This document shows positions 21,895 to 29,794 of a DNA stretch of 36,617 nucleotides, in pieces. The translations under genes and the position numbers were made by a program. The stretch spans positions 1-36,617 of IMG/VR virus record IMGVR_UViG_3300009285_016357; one strand, given 5' to 3'. The notes beneath the pieces are model-generated. The model did not search any database. It was not told the origin of the DNA and saw only the letters and a list, made by a program, of their open reading frames with translations. The DNA is from a virus. How positions within the stretch are numbered: the stretch's first letter is position 1; each line of letters begins with the position of its first letter.

Positions 21895-23888
21895 TGGCGA
21901 ACCTCATCCTCCGCGGCCATGCGACAGATCGTAAGCTCCTCGACTATGCCCTCCAAGTGATTGCGTCGAGCGACGGCTGGTGGCAGGACGGGATGCCGGG
22001 GACGACCTTCTCGCGCCGGGATCAGTTCCAGGAGTATCGCCTGCGGATGGAGGGCCGGCGCTCGGTGGCGGGGCTCTATCGGGACGCCAAGGATGAACCG
22101 TTTGAGCAGAGCTCGAATGTCGGCGTCCCCGCCGAGCAGATTTTCTCCGAGTTTCTCATTCCCACCCTTCTCGCCAACACGCATGATCTGGAACCGATGT
22201 TGCAAGCGATTGACCTGAAAACCGAGGCCGTGGATGAGGCGCTCACGGCCTTCCATGACCGCTACCACCGGGTGGAACTCTCGACCAAGCGACAGTTGTT
22301 GGAGGAATCCACGCGGGAGGTCTTGACCGTCGGGAGCGTCTTTCATAAGTGGACCTGGGGCAGCCTGTGGAAGCAGCGGGAGGTCTCCTTTACGGTCTTC
22401 ACCCATCCCTTGAGTAGTCAACCCATCATGCGCCAGAACCCGCAGACCGGTCAGAGCGAGCCGTGGTTTGTTGATCCGAAGATGCCAGACGATCTCTGGC
22501 CAGTGGATCCCGCGACGGGGATTCGGCTCACCGTGCAATCGATGCCCGCGACCGATTTTGACCTCGTGCGGGAAGGCCCGCAGCTCACTGTGGTGACAGC
22601 CGAATCTATCCTGTTTCCTCCGTCTGCGAACACGGTCGATCCAGAGAGCTGGGACTATGCCGGGCATCGCTACGCGGTGAGCCCCTGGTGGTTTCTCGGC
22701 CGCGAGGGTGACCCCTTTGATGGTAAGTTGCAGAACCTTCCGTTGCTGTGGAAATGGCTCGGGGTCAAGCCGGATGAGGTCCACCGCCGGCCCGATGGGA
22801 CGCTGACGAAGCCCGTGCGTCTCGCGGAGCTGCAGATGAAGTTCCCGGTCGATGCCTCGGGCAAGCCCGTGGAAGTCATCGCCTTAGTTGCCGAAGAAGC
22901 GAAACTGCTCTTAGCCTGGCGGGTGAGCAAGTTTCCTCGTCGCAATCTCTTTGCCCGGCAGGTCTTCAGCCGGGGGCAGCATCCCTTAGGCAAAGGGATT
23001 CCAGAAACCGCCTATGGGCTTCGCTCAGCCTTGGATGCCTCCGTGAACCAGGACATTGACGCGGGGAATCTCTACAACCATCCGCCCCTCTTGCTCTCTT
23101 CACTGGCGATGCTGGAAGATGAGGACTATGAAACGACCGGGCCCGGCACCCAATGGGTCATGACGGACATCAATGGGGCGAAGTTCCTCCCGCCGCCCAT
23201 CGGCAAGCGCGATCCGATTGCGCGAGAGAACTGGTTACTCTCGATGTTGCAACGGATGTGGGGCGTGACGGATTTGAACCTCAACGCCCCAACTGATTCG
23301 CTCGCCCCGAGCCTGAACACGGCCCGGGGGACGATGGCGGTGCTGAATCAAGGGAGTATCAAGTTCGGGCATCTGACCAAGCGGCTCTCGGAGACGGATA
23401 CCCTCGAATATCAATTCGGGCATGACCTGTTCTCAGAGATGCTCGCCAACTCCAAGACGGTGTCTATTAAGGGGCAGCCGGTGACGATTAAGCCGGAGCA
23501 ACGGCAGACGTTTTTCCGTCCGGACGTGTACCTCGTCTCGCGTGGCAATGGGGTGACGACCAACCCGGCCTTGCGCCAACAAGTCCTGATGCAGGGCTAC
23601 CCACTGTTGATGAGCAGTCCGTTTATCGGAGGCGATTTGTCGGTCCGGAAAGACTACGAGGAACAATTGCTGGCGGCGTTGGGCATCCAACTCGATCTCA
23701 AAGACCCCCAAGCGCTCCAACAGAGCCAACTTGTGTTCCAACTCCTCCAAACGCCGGAAGGGCAAGCGGTCCTTCCGCAAGCGCTACAAGCCGTGATGCA
23801 GCAACTCCAACTGCGTCCATCCAGCAATGGCAAGGGCCCTGGTCCTGCGTCCGCTCCCTCGAGGCCGAATGTGGCGCTGGCTCAGTAA
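21894..23888 (+). CDS. Portal protein, 664 aa
   Basis: Dodecameric head-tail connector expected directly after the terminase. Features: QSSNVGVPAEQIFSEFLIPT and TREVLTVGSVFHKWTWGSLW near the N-terminus, a long central beta/alpha region with WDYAGHRYAVSPWWFLGREG, then GMPETAYGLRS-type helix (KGIPETAYGLRSALDASVNQ), and a Gln-rich helical C-terminus (ALQQSQLVFQLLQTPEGQAV). Size and order fit podovirus-like portals. The last residues overlap the next gene by 20 bases. Confidence 0.85.
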   Translation: MANLILRGHATDRKLLDYALQVIASSDGWWQDGMPGTTFSRRDQFQEYRLRMEGRRSVAGLYRDAKDEPFEQSSNVGVPAEQIFSEFLIPTLLANTHDLEPMLQAIDLKTEAVDEALTAFHDRYHRVELSTKRQLLEESTREVLTVGSVFHKWTWGSLWKQREVSFTVFTHPLSSQPIMRQNPQTGQSEPWFVDPKMPDDLWPVDPATGIRLTVQSMPATDFDLVREGPQLTVVTAESILFPPSANTVDPESWDYAGHRYAVSPWWFLGREGDPFDGKLQNLPLLWKWLGVKPDEVHRRPDGTLTKPVRLAELQMKFPVDASGKPVEVIALVAEEAKLLLAWRVSKFPRRNLFARQVFSRGQHPLGKGIPETAYGLRSALDASVNQDIDAGNLYNHPPLLLSSLAMLEDEDYETTGPGTQWVMTDINGAKFLPPPIGKRDPIARENWLLSMLQRMWGVTDLNLNAPTDSLAPSLNTARGTMAVLNQGSIKFGHLTKRLSETDTLEYQFGHDLFSEMLANSKTVSIKGQPVTIKPEQRQTFFRPDVYLVSRGNGVTTNPALRQQVLMQGYPLLMSSPFIGGDLSVRKDYEEQLLAALGIQLDLKDPQALQQSQLVFQLLQTPEGQAVLPQALQAVMQQLQLRPSSNGKGPGPASAPSRPNVALAQ

Positions 23889-24303
23889 ACCGCGTGTCTG
23901 GCCCGCCCTGGTGCGGTCGATCCAGGCTTTGGCGGCGTTTCGCCGTGCGCGAAGCGGGTTTCTGCCAGCCGGGGGTCCGGGGAGGCCCACCCTCCGCCGC
24001 GCCTGGTCCCTGGCGGGGGTGAAGGCGTCGGATGCCTCGTTGCTCCAAGAACTGGCCTCGAGCGGTCGGCGGATGGAGGCGCTCACCAATCAGCCGGGCT
24101 GGACCGATCTGCTGGAAGCCAAGCAGTATTACCAATCGCTCGCCGATTGGAAAACGAAGACGCCGACCTTGACCGAAAAGGAACGCTTTCAAGCGGCGGT
24201 CGAATGGGCGACCCTGGAAGGGTTTTTCAAGGAAGTCTACGGACGGATGCGGCGCGGACGCGAGGCGGAGGGAAAACTGAACAAGGTCGTCGTGCGTCGT
24301 TAA
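23869..24303 (+). CDS. Small basic protein after portal, 144 aa
   Basis: Unrecognised. It starts MWRWLSKPRVWPALVRSIQA, another MW-basic-hydrophobic N-terminus like three virion proteins here but lacking the NxRG part. The middle is Arg/Pro/Gly-rich, the end helical (LLEAKQYYQSLADWKTKTPT, AVEWATLEGFFKEVYGRMRR). GAGG lies four bases before ATG; a longer in-frame start would overlap portal more. It is the last gene before a terminator. Confidence 0.65.
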   Translation: MWRWLSKPRVWPALVRSIQALAAFRRARSGFLPAGGPGRPTLRRAWSLAGVKASDASLLQELASSGRRMEALTNQPGWTDLLEAKQYYQSLADWKTKTPTLTEKERFQAAVEWATLEGFFKEVYGRMRRGREAEGKLNKVVVRR

Positions 24304-24355
24304 CCACTTACCGCGTTTCGGGTTGATCTCCGAAGCGCCCAACGAGGTCTTCAAG

Positions 24356-24388
24356 CCCCTGGCTGTCGACAGGCAGCTAGGGGTTTTT
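24356..24388 (+). terminator. Intrinsic terminator before scaffold and capsid
   Basis: CCCCTGGCTG (24356-24365), loop TCGACAGG, CAGCTAGGGG (24374-24383): a ten-base stem with one G-U pair, then TTTTT (24384-24388). The rest of 24304-24449 holds no gene; I find no sigma-70 promoter between this terminator and the scaffold start. Confidence 0.85.
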
Positions 24389-24449
24389 CGTTGGAGATGT
24401 CGATCACTCGGCCCGCCGGAGTGCAGGCGGAGGATGGGAGGATCCCAGC

Positions 24450-25280
24450 ATGGCTGGAGACGTTCTGCGAAGGCTATGGGCCCGCCTGAACAATCAGCGC
24501 GGAGAGGTCATCACCCTGCCGACCGATGTGCAGGAGAAACTGTCCCGGCTGGAGAAGCTGGAGAAGGACAATGCCGCCTTGGGCTATCGGATGCGGGCGT
24601 GGGAGAAACTGGGGAAAGAGGCGGGGGACGTGATTGAGTATGACGCGCAAGGCATCCCGATGGCGTTTCGGTACACAGCGCCAGCGACGGCGCCCCTCCC
24701 GGTCACCGGGTCACACCCCTTAAGCGGGGTCCATGAGAACCCGCAGGCGGTGGATGCCTACTACCAGGCGCTCTACACCCAGCAACTCAACGCGGCGGGC
24801 TACGTGACCGTCAAGCAAGCCCAGGAGATGGCCTCCGAAGCCTATCAGCTCGCCCGGGGGGATGGACAGGTGTGGCGCACCTACGACAAGCTGACCGCCA
24901 AGCCGGACTATGCGGATCTCGCCAAGCTGGAGTCGGACCTGTCGAAACGGACCGCGACGATTCTGCAAGAACGCAACTTGGCGCGCCCGTTGCCGAACGC
25001 CAAGGGCTTCGATGAGTGGCAGTATGGCGATCTGGGCCATCTGCAGTTCGGGGCGGATTTGGCGCGGTTGCAGATGCACCAGGAAGCCCTGACCGCCGCG
25101 GCCGCGGCCGCGTCGGGTCACGTCAATCAGAACCAGGCGGGGTTGTCGGTCGGGCCTGGGGCGGCGGCGGCGCCAGTGCCCGTGTCGGGCGAGGTCCCGG
25201 TGACGGGTGGGGTGGTGGACTGGGAGAAGGTTCGGTCGGATACGGAATCCCGAGCGGGACAGTTCGGGGTGAAACTCTAA
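24450..25280 (+). CDS. Scaffold-type protein, 276 aa
   Basis: Directly before the capsid gene, as scaffolds usually are. N-terminus MAGDVLRRLWARLNNQRGEV shares the NxRG motif with capsid and the 714-aa protein. A short leucine-zipper-like coil follows (VQEKLSRLEKLEKDNAALGY), then helical regions and an Ala/Pro/Val-rich linker (PGAAAAPVPVSGEVPVTGG) before a C-terminal WEKVRSDTESRAGQFGVKL, which could be the capsid-binding end. GGAGG eight bases before ATG. Confidence 0.7.
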   Translation: MAGDVLRRLWARLNNQRGEVITLPTDVQEKLSRLEKLEKDNAALGYRMRAWEKLGKEAGDVIEYDAQGIPMAFRYTAPATAPLPVTGSHPLSGVHENPQAVDAYYQALYTQQLNAAGYVTVKQAQEMASEAYQLARGDGQVWRTYDKLTAKPDYADLAKLESDLSKRTATILQERNLARPLPNAKGFDEWQYGDLGHLQFGADLARLQMHQEALTAAAAAASGHVNQNQAGLSVGPGAAAAPVPVSGEVPVTGGVVDWEKVRSDTESRAGQFGVKL

Positions 25281-25296
25281 CAACCAAGGAGTGCTC

Positions 25297-26619
25297 ATGT
25301 GGTGGGTCAAGTTCTTCGTCTCGTTCCTCAGGAACGAGCGCGGCGTGACCCTGAACCTCGCGACCAAGACGAGTTGGGACGCGATTATCCCGGAGTATTG
25401 GGATAAAGCGGTTCAGGATGAATCAGATCGGCTCTCCGTCATCAACCGGCTCACCGGCCCGGACGGGTCGGATGCGGCGGTCTTGACGAAGACCGATTTG
25501 ACCAAGCAGAAAGGGGACAAGATCACCTTCTCGACCCTGCAGCGGTTGCTGGGCAAGGGGGTCTCCGGGACGACCGCCTTGGAAGGCGCCGAGGAAAATC
25601 TGGTCCCGGGCACGTATACCGTGACGGTCGAGCTCTTCCGGCACGCGACGGCCGCGAATGACATTGCGCGCCAGGAGTCCTTATTGGACTTCCCGCGAGA
25701 TGCCGGCCGGAAGATCTCGGAATGGCACGCCCGGTTCCGCGATGACAACTTCATGAGTCAGATCTTGAACGTCGACACGATTCAGACGTTGTACGCGGGG
25801 GGCAAAACGTCGCGGGGGAACCTCGGCCCTGCCGATACGTTTAACACGCGGGAACTCAAGCGGTTGCACCTCGCGGGTCGCCGGCGCGGAGTGCGGCCGT
25901 TTCGCACTACGCGGAAAGCGCAGTTGCCCTGGCCCGTGTATGGGGCGCTGATTTCGGAGGTGGACTACTACAACCTCATCGAGTCGGACGACTTCAAGCA
26001 GGACATGCGCTTGGGGGCGGAACGTGGGGCCAACAACCCGGTCGTGGATGGGTCGGTCGATATGTACCAGGGGATCGTCCTCTGGGTCTTCGGCTCGGTC
26101 AACCCCGGCGATGGGATGCTGGGCTCGTTCCTGCGACCGGAAGCCCGGCTGGCGGCCACGATTACCGCGAGCGGGACGAGCGTGACGGCCGGTCCGACGA
26201 CGGCGGTGACGAACGTGGACTACTGGCAGTATTTCCCCGGCGCCTATGCCTACGGGGAGACGATCAGCGGGACGCAGACGGCGCTCATTGACAGCGAGCA
26301 GATGACCTTCACGGCCGCGCCCACGGATACGACCCTGACGGTCACGCGCGCCGCCAACGGCACGACGGGCGTGGCGCATACGGCCGGGGCGTTGATCACG
26401 CTGAACAACGTCGGGAAGGTGGTGGTGTTCGGGGCCCAGACCGCCCTGGAAGCCTGGGCGATGATGGTCCAGCGGATTCGCCAGGAGCGGGACTACGGGA
26501 TGGAACTCGGGATCGGGGTGAAGTGGATGTACGAAGTCAAAGGGGTGGCGAACGCGGATGCGACCCTGGCGAACTGTGTGGTTGAAGAGACCACATCCCC
26601 GAACCCGAACACGGTCTAA
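25297..26619 (+). CDS. Major capsid protein, N4-gp56 type, 440 aa, with inserted beta-domain
   Basis: Typical N4-gp56 family opening after the N-terminal tail: KGDKITFSTLQRLLGKGVSG, LEGAEENLVPGTYTVTVELF, then HARFRDD and later NPVVDGSVDMYQGIVLWVFG and VGKVVVFGAQTALEAWAMM. Between residues about 287 and 371 a Thr/Ala-rich beta-domain is inserted, with IDSEQMTFTAAPTDTTLTV and RAANGTTGVAHTAGALITL, the type usually found in phage tail or baseplate proteins. The first 20 residues hold FFVSFLRNERGVTLNL. AAGGAG precedes ATG 25297. Confidence 0.88.
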   Translation: MWWVKFFVSFLRNERGVTLNLATKTSWDAIIPEYWDKAVQDESDRLSVINRLTGPDGSDAAVLTKTDLTKQKGDKITFSTLQRLLGKGVSGTTALEGAEENLVPGTYTVTVELFRHATAANDIARQESLLDFPRDAGRKISEWHARFRDDNFMSQILNVDTIQTLYAGGKTSRGNLGPADTFNTRELKRLHLAGRRRGVRPFRTTRKAQLPWPVYGALISEVDYYNLIESDDFKQDMRLGAERGANNPVVDGSVDMYQGIVLWVFGSVNPGDGMLGSFLRPEARLAATITASGTSVTAGPTTAVTNVDYWQYFPGAYAYGETISGTQTALIDSEQMTFTAAPTDTTLTVTRAANGTTGVAHTAGALITLNNVGKVVVFGAQTALEAWAMMVQRIRQERDYGMELGIGVKWMYEVKGVANADATLANCVVEETTSPNPNTV

Positions 26620-26632
26620 GGGAGGAGCGACC

Positions 26633-27007
26633 ATGAAGCGAGTCTTCTATGCGATTGGCCTGCTCCTGATGGTGCAGGGCGTGGCAGGGGCGGCGTGTCC
26701 GGATGAGCAAGTCCTGAAAGTGGTGGGGGCGCCCCTGGCCGATGACGGGATCATCACCACGAACGGCCAGGATGTCAACGCGATCCTGGTGGACTGCTCG
26801 GGGACCGCGTGTACCGGCGGGTTCTACAACGCGGATACGCTGGGGGCGGCGGTGTTAGCCGACCTGAAAGCCCATGTGGGCGGGGCGGCGAACACCACCA
26901 CGTTCCTCGATTTGACGGATGCCCCGTTGTATTTTAGCGACGGGGTGACGTTCGTCGATGACGCGAACGTGGATGCGGCCCTGATCTATAGCTGTCAGCC
27001 GCGCTGA
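26633..27007 (+). CDS. Secreted capsid-adjacent protein, 124 aa
   Basis: The N-terminus MKRVFYAIGLLLMVQGVAGA is a Sec signal peptide with a likely cut after VAGA, before ACPDEQ. The mature part is small and beta-like (NGQDVNAILVDCSGTACTGG, FYNADTLGAAVL, PLYFSDGVTFVDDANVDAAL) and resembles small decoration-type phage proteins encoded after capsid genes. Three or four Cys could form disulfides outside the cytoplasm. GGGAGGAG precedes ATG; the longer in-frame start overlaps the capsid gene and is rejected. Confidence 0.75.
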   Translation: MKRVFYAIGLLLMVQGVAGAACPDEQVLKVVGAPLADDGIITTNGQDVNAILVDCSGTACTGGFYNADTLGAAVLADLKAHVGGAANTTTFLDLTDAPLYFSDGVTFVDDANVDAALIYSCQPR

Positions 27008-27378
27008 TGCGTGCCGTCCTCCTGGGGGGGCTGCTGCTTCTGGCAGCCTCCCCGGTGGCGCTCGCGGCCACCTCACCGTGTACCGAGACGCAAGAACTGA
27101 CCCCCCCAGCGTGGGTCGAACTCTCAGCTCGGCCCGCGAGGCTCTGCGGCGTGGCGTTCTTCGCCACGGCCGCCAACGGCTACTGTCACGTCTTCGATAG
27201 TCCCGATCCAGACGATCCGACGCACGGACAAGCGCGCACGGTGGCCGAACCGGGGGCGGCGACCGCCGGCAATTCCGCCGCCGTGGGCTTTGGGGATAAC
27301 GGCTATCCGACCCGCTTCGGGCTGGGGGCGTATGCGGTCAATGGCCGATGCATCGTCTACTTCGGGACCACGCCCTAA
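27007..27378 (+). CDS. Secreted protein of unknown function, 123 aa
   Basis: Signal peptide MRAVLLGGLLLLAASPVALA, cut before ATSPCTE. The mature part is beta-rich with Cys (C47, C60, C115 and others) and a C-terminal YAVNGRCIVYFGTTP. The start overlaps the previous stop as TGATG, so the two secreted proteins are coupled. No family recognised. Confidence 0.7.
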   Translation: MRAVLLGGLLLLAASPVALAATSPCTETQELTPPAWVELSARPARLCGVAFFATAANGYCHVFDSPDPDDPTHGQARTVAEPGAATAGNSAAVGFGDNGYPTRFGLGAYAVNGRCIVYFGTTP

Positions 27379-28364
27379 GATTCTCGACGGGGGTCTGGGT
27401 GGCGGCACCACTGCTGGGGGTGTGGCCGGGGGCGTCGCCGAAGTCCGCGCAGATCGGCTGGTGGGTGCTCGCGTCCCTCCTGGTCATTGCGGTCGGGATG
27501 CGAGCGCCCGTGCGTCGGACGCTCTCCGGGTTCGGGTGGGCGGTGGGGGCGGTCCTGGTCGTCGTCTTCAGCCACCTGCAGGGGATCGGGTTTACGATTG
27601 GTTGGGCCTATCAGGTCAGCCTGCTTGTGGTCGCGAGCTGGTTCCTGGCCGAACGCGGGGAGTTTCGATGGATCCGACAGACGGTGCTCGGCGTGGCGTG
27701 GCTGCAGGTGGGCCTCGCCGGGCTCGAACTGGCGGGGATGACGTTGTATCCGACCGCCGGGGCGTGGCCGCATGGGAGCCTGACGACGCGCACGGGCCTC
27801 GCCATCCTCTGGATGCTGGCGAGCCTCTGGAGCACGCACTGGAGCGCCCTGGGGTTTGCCGTCTTGGCCTGTCTGACCGGCAGTTGGACGGCCGCGCCGG
27901 CCCTCGTCCGACTGGTCTGGACCACTGGAGGCATCACGACCTCCCTCCTCGTCTCGATTCCGGTGCTGCTCGGGGTCTTCGCGCGACTCTGGTGGGACAA
28001 ACTCACATCTCGCGTGGAGGTCTGGTCGTCTGTCTTCTGGCTGCAAGCGGGATGGCTGACGGGGTGGGGGTTTCTGCCGTTTCCGCTCGGCTTCGTCAGC
28101 ACCGACCCCACCGGCGCCATCGGCACGTTGCCCTCCCTCTATCTGAACAACACCGCGCTCGATTGGGTCGGACGCACCGGGCTCGTCGGGGCGGTCCTCT
28201 TGGGGGGGTGGCTGTGGTGGGTGGCTCGCCGCCTCACCGCGCCGTGGCGGGTCTGGACGGCGCTCGGCGTGGGCTGGGCGATGTGCTGGCAATCGGCCGA
28301 AGCCCTGCCGGTCTTGAGTCTGTTGGGGCTGTGTAGCGTGATCGGGATAGCCCAGGAGGACTGA
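27348..28364 (+). CDS. Polytopic membrane protein, O-antigen ligase/polymerase-like, 338 aa
   Basis: About ten hydrophobic segments run along the chain (for example WWVLASLLVIAVGM, GWAVGAVLVVVFSH, SLLVSIPVLLGVF, GLVGAVLLGGWLWWVARR). The segment LPSLYLNNTALDWVGRTGLV recalls the HNxxL...GxxG stretch of Wzy/WaaL-type proteins though His is absent, so an O-antigen enzyme is possible but unproven. It overlaps the previous gene by 31 bases, has no good ribosome site, and a GTG shortly after could be the start. Odd company for capsid genes. Confidence 0.65.
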   Translation: MHRLLRDHALRFSTGVWVAAPLLGVWPGASPKSAQIGWWVLASLLVIAVGMRAPVRRTLSGFGWAVGAVLVVVFSHLQGIGFTIGWAYQVSLLVVASWFLAERGEFRWIRQTVLGVAWLQVGLAGLELAGMTLYPTAGAWPHGSLTTRTGLAILWMLASLWSTHWSALGFAVLACLTGSWTAAPALVRLVWTTGGITTSLLVSIPVLLGVFARLWWDKLTSRVEVWSSVFWLQAGWLTGWGFLPFPLGFVSTDPTGAIGTLPSLYLNNTALDWVGRTGLVGAVLLGGWLWWVARRLTAPWRVWTALGVGWAMCWQSAEALPVLSLLGLCSVIGIAQED

Positions 28365-28714
28365 TGTGGATTCGGTACAAGCACGCGATGGTGGATGGCG
28401 TCCCTGCGCATAAGGCGATTCGTGGGGCGTCCGAGTACGTCTTTCTCGATACGGAGGACGGGGTGTGTGAGGTGCGTGACCGGGCGGGCATCGAGTACCT
28501 CTTGGCGCGTCCGGCGAACTACGAGATCGCGTTTGAAAAATATGGGATTGTCTTTGATGTCACCGGGAAGGAAGTGGAGGTGGCGCCGACGACGGCTACG
28601 ACCGTAGAGACTGCCGTAGAGACGGCCAGGGTCAATACCGCAATCTCTCGTCTCACACTGAGGAGCGCTCTTCCATCGCTCAAGCGCAAACCCGGCCGCC
28701 CACGCAGAGGGTAA
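28364..28714 (+). CDS. Small structural-type protein, 116 aa
   Basis: Unrecognised. MWIRYKHAMVDGVPAHKAIR and VFLDTEDGVCEVRDRAGIEY look like a compact fold; the C-terminus is a Thr/Ala linker and a basic tail (LKRKPGRPRRG). Phages often encode a similar small protein (short conserved core with RAGIExLL, then a KxGRPxR tail) after the capsid. Overlaps the membrane protein by one base. Confidence 0.65.
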   Translation: MWIRYKHAMVDGVPAHKAIRGASEYVFLDTEDGVCEVRDRAGIEYLLARPANYEIAFEKYGIVFDVTGKEVEVAPTTATTVETAVETARVNTAISRLTLRSALPSLKRKPGRPRRG

Positions 28715-28737
28715 GCGGATCCCAAGCGTGGGAGGGG

Positions 28738-29007
28738 ATGTGTACGCCAGCTGGCGGGTGTCTGACCCGATGCTGTTTCTATGACGGGTCGCCCTGTGAC
28801 AAGTTGGAGTTCACCGACGCCGCCAAGTCAGTCGGACGGTGCACGGTCTACGCCACACGCTTCGGCGTCCATCAGACGCTCATGGGGACTTCGTTCAAGT
28901 GCGCCAGCATGGCGGATTGGTTAATGCAGAAACCAGCTCCAGAGAAGTGCGGCTATGCGGTCGTGCGTAGTATTGAGGGGATGCCGGTCGTGCGAGGGCA
29001 AGCTTAG
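28738..29007 (+). CDS. Cys-rich metal-binding candidate, 89 aa
   Basis: MCTPAGGCLTRCCFYDGSPC, GRCTVYATRF and FKCASMADWLM: at least eight Cys, with CC...C...GRCxVYxxR spacing like small iron or zinc cluster proteins (YkgJ-like). GGAGGG is only two bases from ATG, inside a small CCCA-AGCG-TGGG stem. Its stop touches the inserted HNH gene (three-base convergent overlap). Confidence 0.6.
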   Translation: MCTPAGGCLTRCCFYDGSPCDKLEFTDAAKSVGRCTVYATRFGVHQTLMGTSFKCASMADWLMQKPAPEKCGYAVVRSIEGMPVVRGQA

Positions 29008-29756
29008 ATGAATCGCTGTGCGGAGTCTCGTGATGCGTGTGGCATCCAGCACGCATGGGAACAGAAGCGAGATCGCTTAGTAGTTGGTGCGAAACTTTTC
29101 CCGCAGTGTTCGCACGGTTTCGGCGTGAGACGCCTAGGATGATTCTTCCAGAACAAAATACGAGCGCAACGATGCGAACAACACCGAGCCATAGGACGCC
29201 ATGCCAAAAACTGTTTTTGACAGGCAAGGCATTTCTTCGGGTAGATGGGATTAGCTCTGTGCGTTTTTCTGCGACGAGCATGGTAACACAATGAACATAG
29301 GCCATCGCCAAGATGTTTATGATTGTTCTTCTGGCATCGAATGCATCGATCGCGGCTTCTCGCCCATCCCGCAAATGGCTTTCTGATGACAATGACTGGG
29401 CGCGGGATGCCTCGTTTTTTGAAATATGTCCGGCATCTGGTGCAGCGCCCATTTCCCATATGCGGTCGTTCGGTGGAATTGCAATCGATGCAAGCGTTGT
29501 AATCCTTAGCCCATGTTCCGATGGTGACGTGATGACGAATATGTTCAGTCCGATCCATGACGCGAAGGTTGGACATGGTGTTATTCGTGATGTCGTGGTC
29601 AATGTGATGGACAACTTCGTAGGGGAGGAGAAGGCGTCTCAGACTGAGCATGATCTGGTATCGATGCTCAAGGATATACCCATCTTTTCTCGCCCATGGA
29701 TGGCGTTTTCCGATGAATCGAAGCAAATATCCCTCGCCACTTTTAATGAGAGCCAT
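29004..29756 (-). CDS. HNH homing endonuclease with four zinc fingers, 250 aa
   Basis: Free-standing HNH enzyme: residues 48-75 hold VVHHIDHDITNNTMSNLRVM, then HIRHH, followed by four four-Cys knuckles (C89/92/105/108, C138/141/154/157, C176/179/192/197, C215/218/232/236) that would bind DNA. It runs against the surrounding genes and is AT-richer (31/60 GC at 29101, 28/60 at 29641), so it is a recent insertion between two structural genes. A near-consensus promoter ends on its ATG and there is no ribosome site: a leaderless message is likely. Confidence 0.9.
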   Translation of the reverse strand: MALIKSGEGYLLRFIGKRHPWARKDGYILEHRYQIMLSLRRLLLPYEVVHHIDHDITNNTMSNLRVMDRTEHIRHHVTIGTWAKDYNACIDCNSTERPHMGNGRCTRCRTYFKKRGIPRPVIVIRKPFAGWARSRDRCIRCQKNNHKHLGDGLCSLCYHARRRKTHRANPIYPKKCLACQKQFLAWRPMARCCSHRCARILFWKNHPRRLTPKPCEHCGKSFAPTTKRSRFCSHACWMPHASRDSAQRFI

Positions 29757-29762
29757 GCGGAT

Positions 29763-29791
29763 AGTATACCCATGGACACCATAGGAGTCAA
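29763..29791 (-). promoter_or_regulatory. Promoter of the HNH endonuclease
   Basis: Minus strand: -35 TTGACT (29791-29786), 17 bases, -10 TATACT (29768-29763), each five of six to consensus. The -10 ends seven bases before the ATG A at 29756. The -35 overlaps the AGGAGT ribosome site of the adaptor gene on the other strand. Confidence 0.7.
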
Positions 29792-29794
29792 CAA

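Noticed and set aside
25297-25356. Type IV prepilin signal on the capsid protein
   Set aside because: RG-VTLNL resembles the cleavage site but no long hydrophobic helix follows and the protein is a capsid.
27290-28336. Plus-strand 348-codon frame overlapping the membrane protein
   Set aside because: The membrane frame has clear hydrophobic segments and operon overlaps; this one is Arg/Gly-rich noise.
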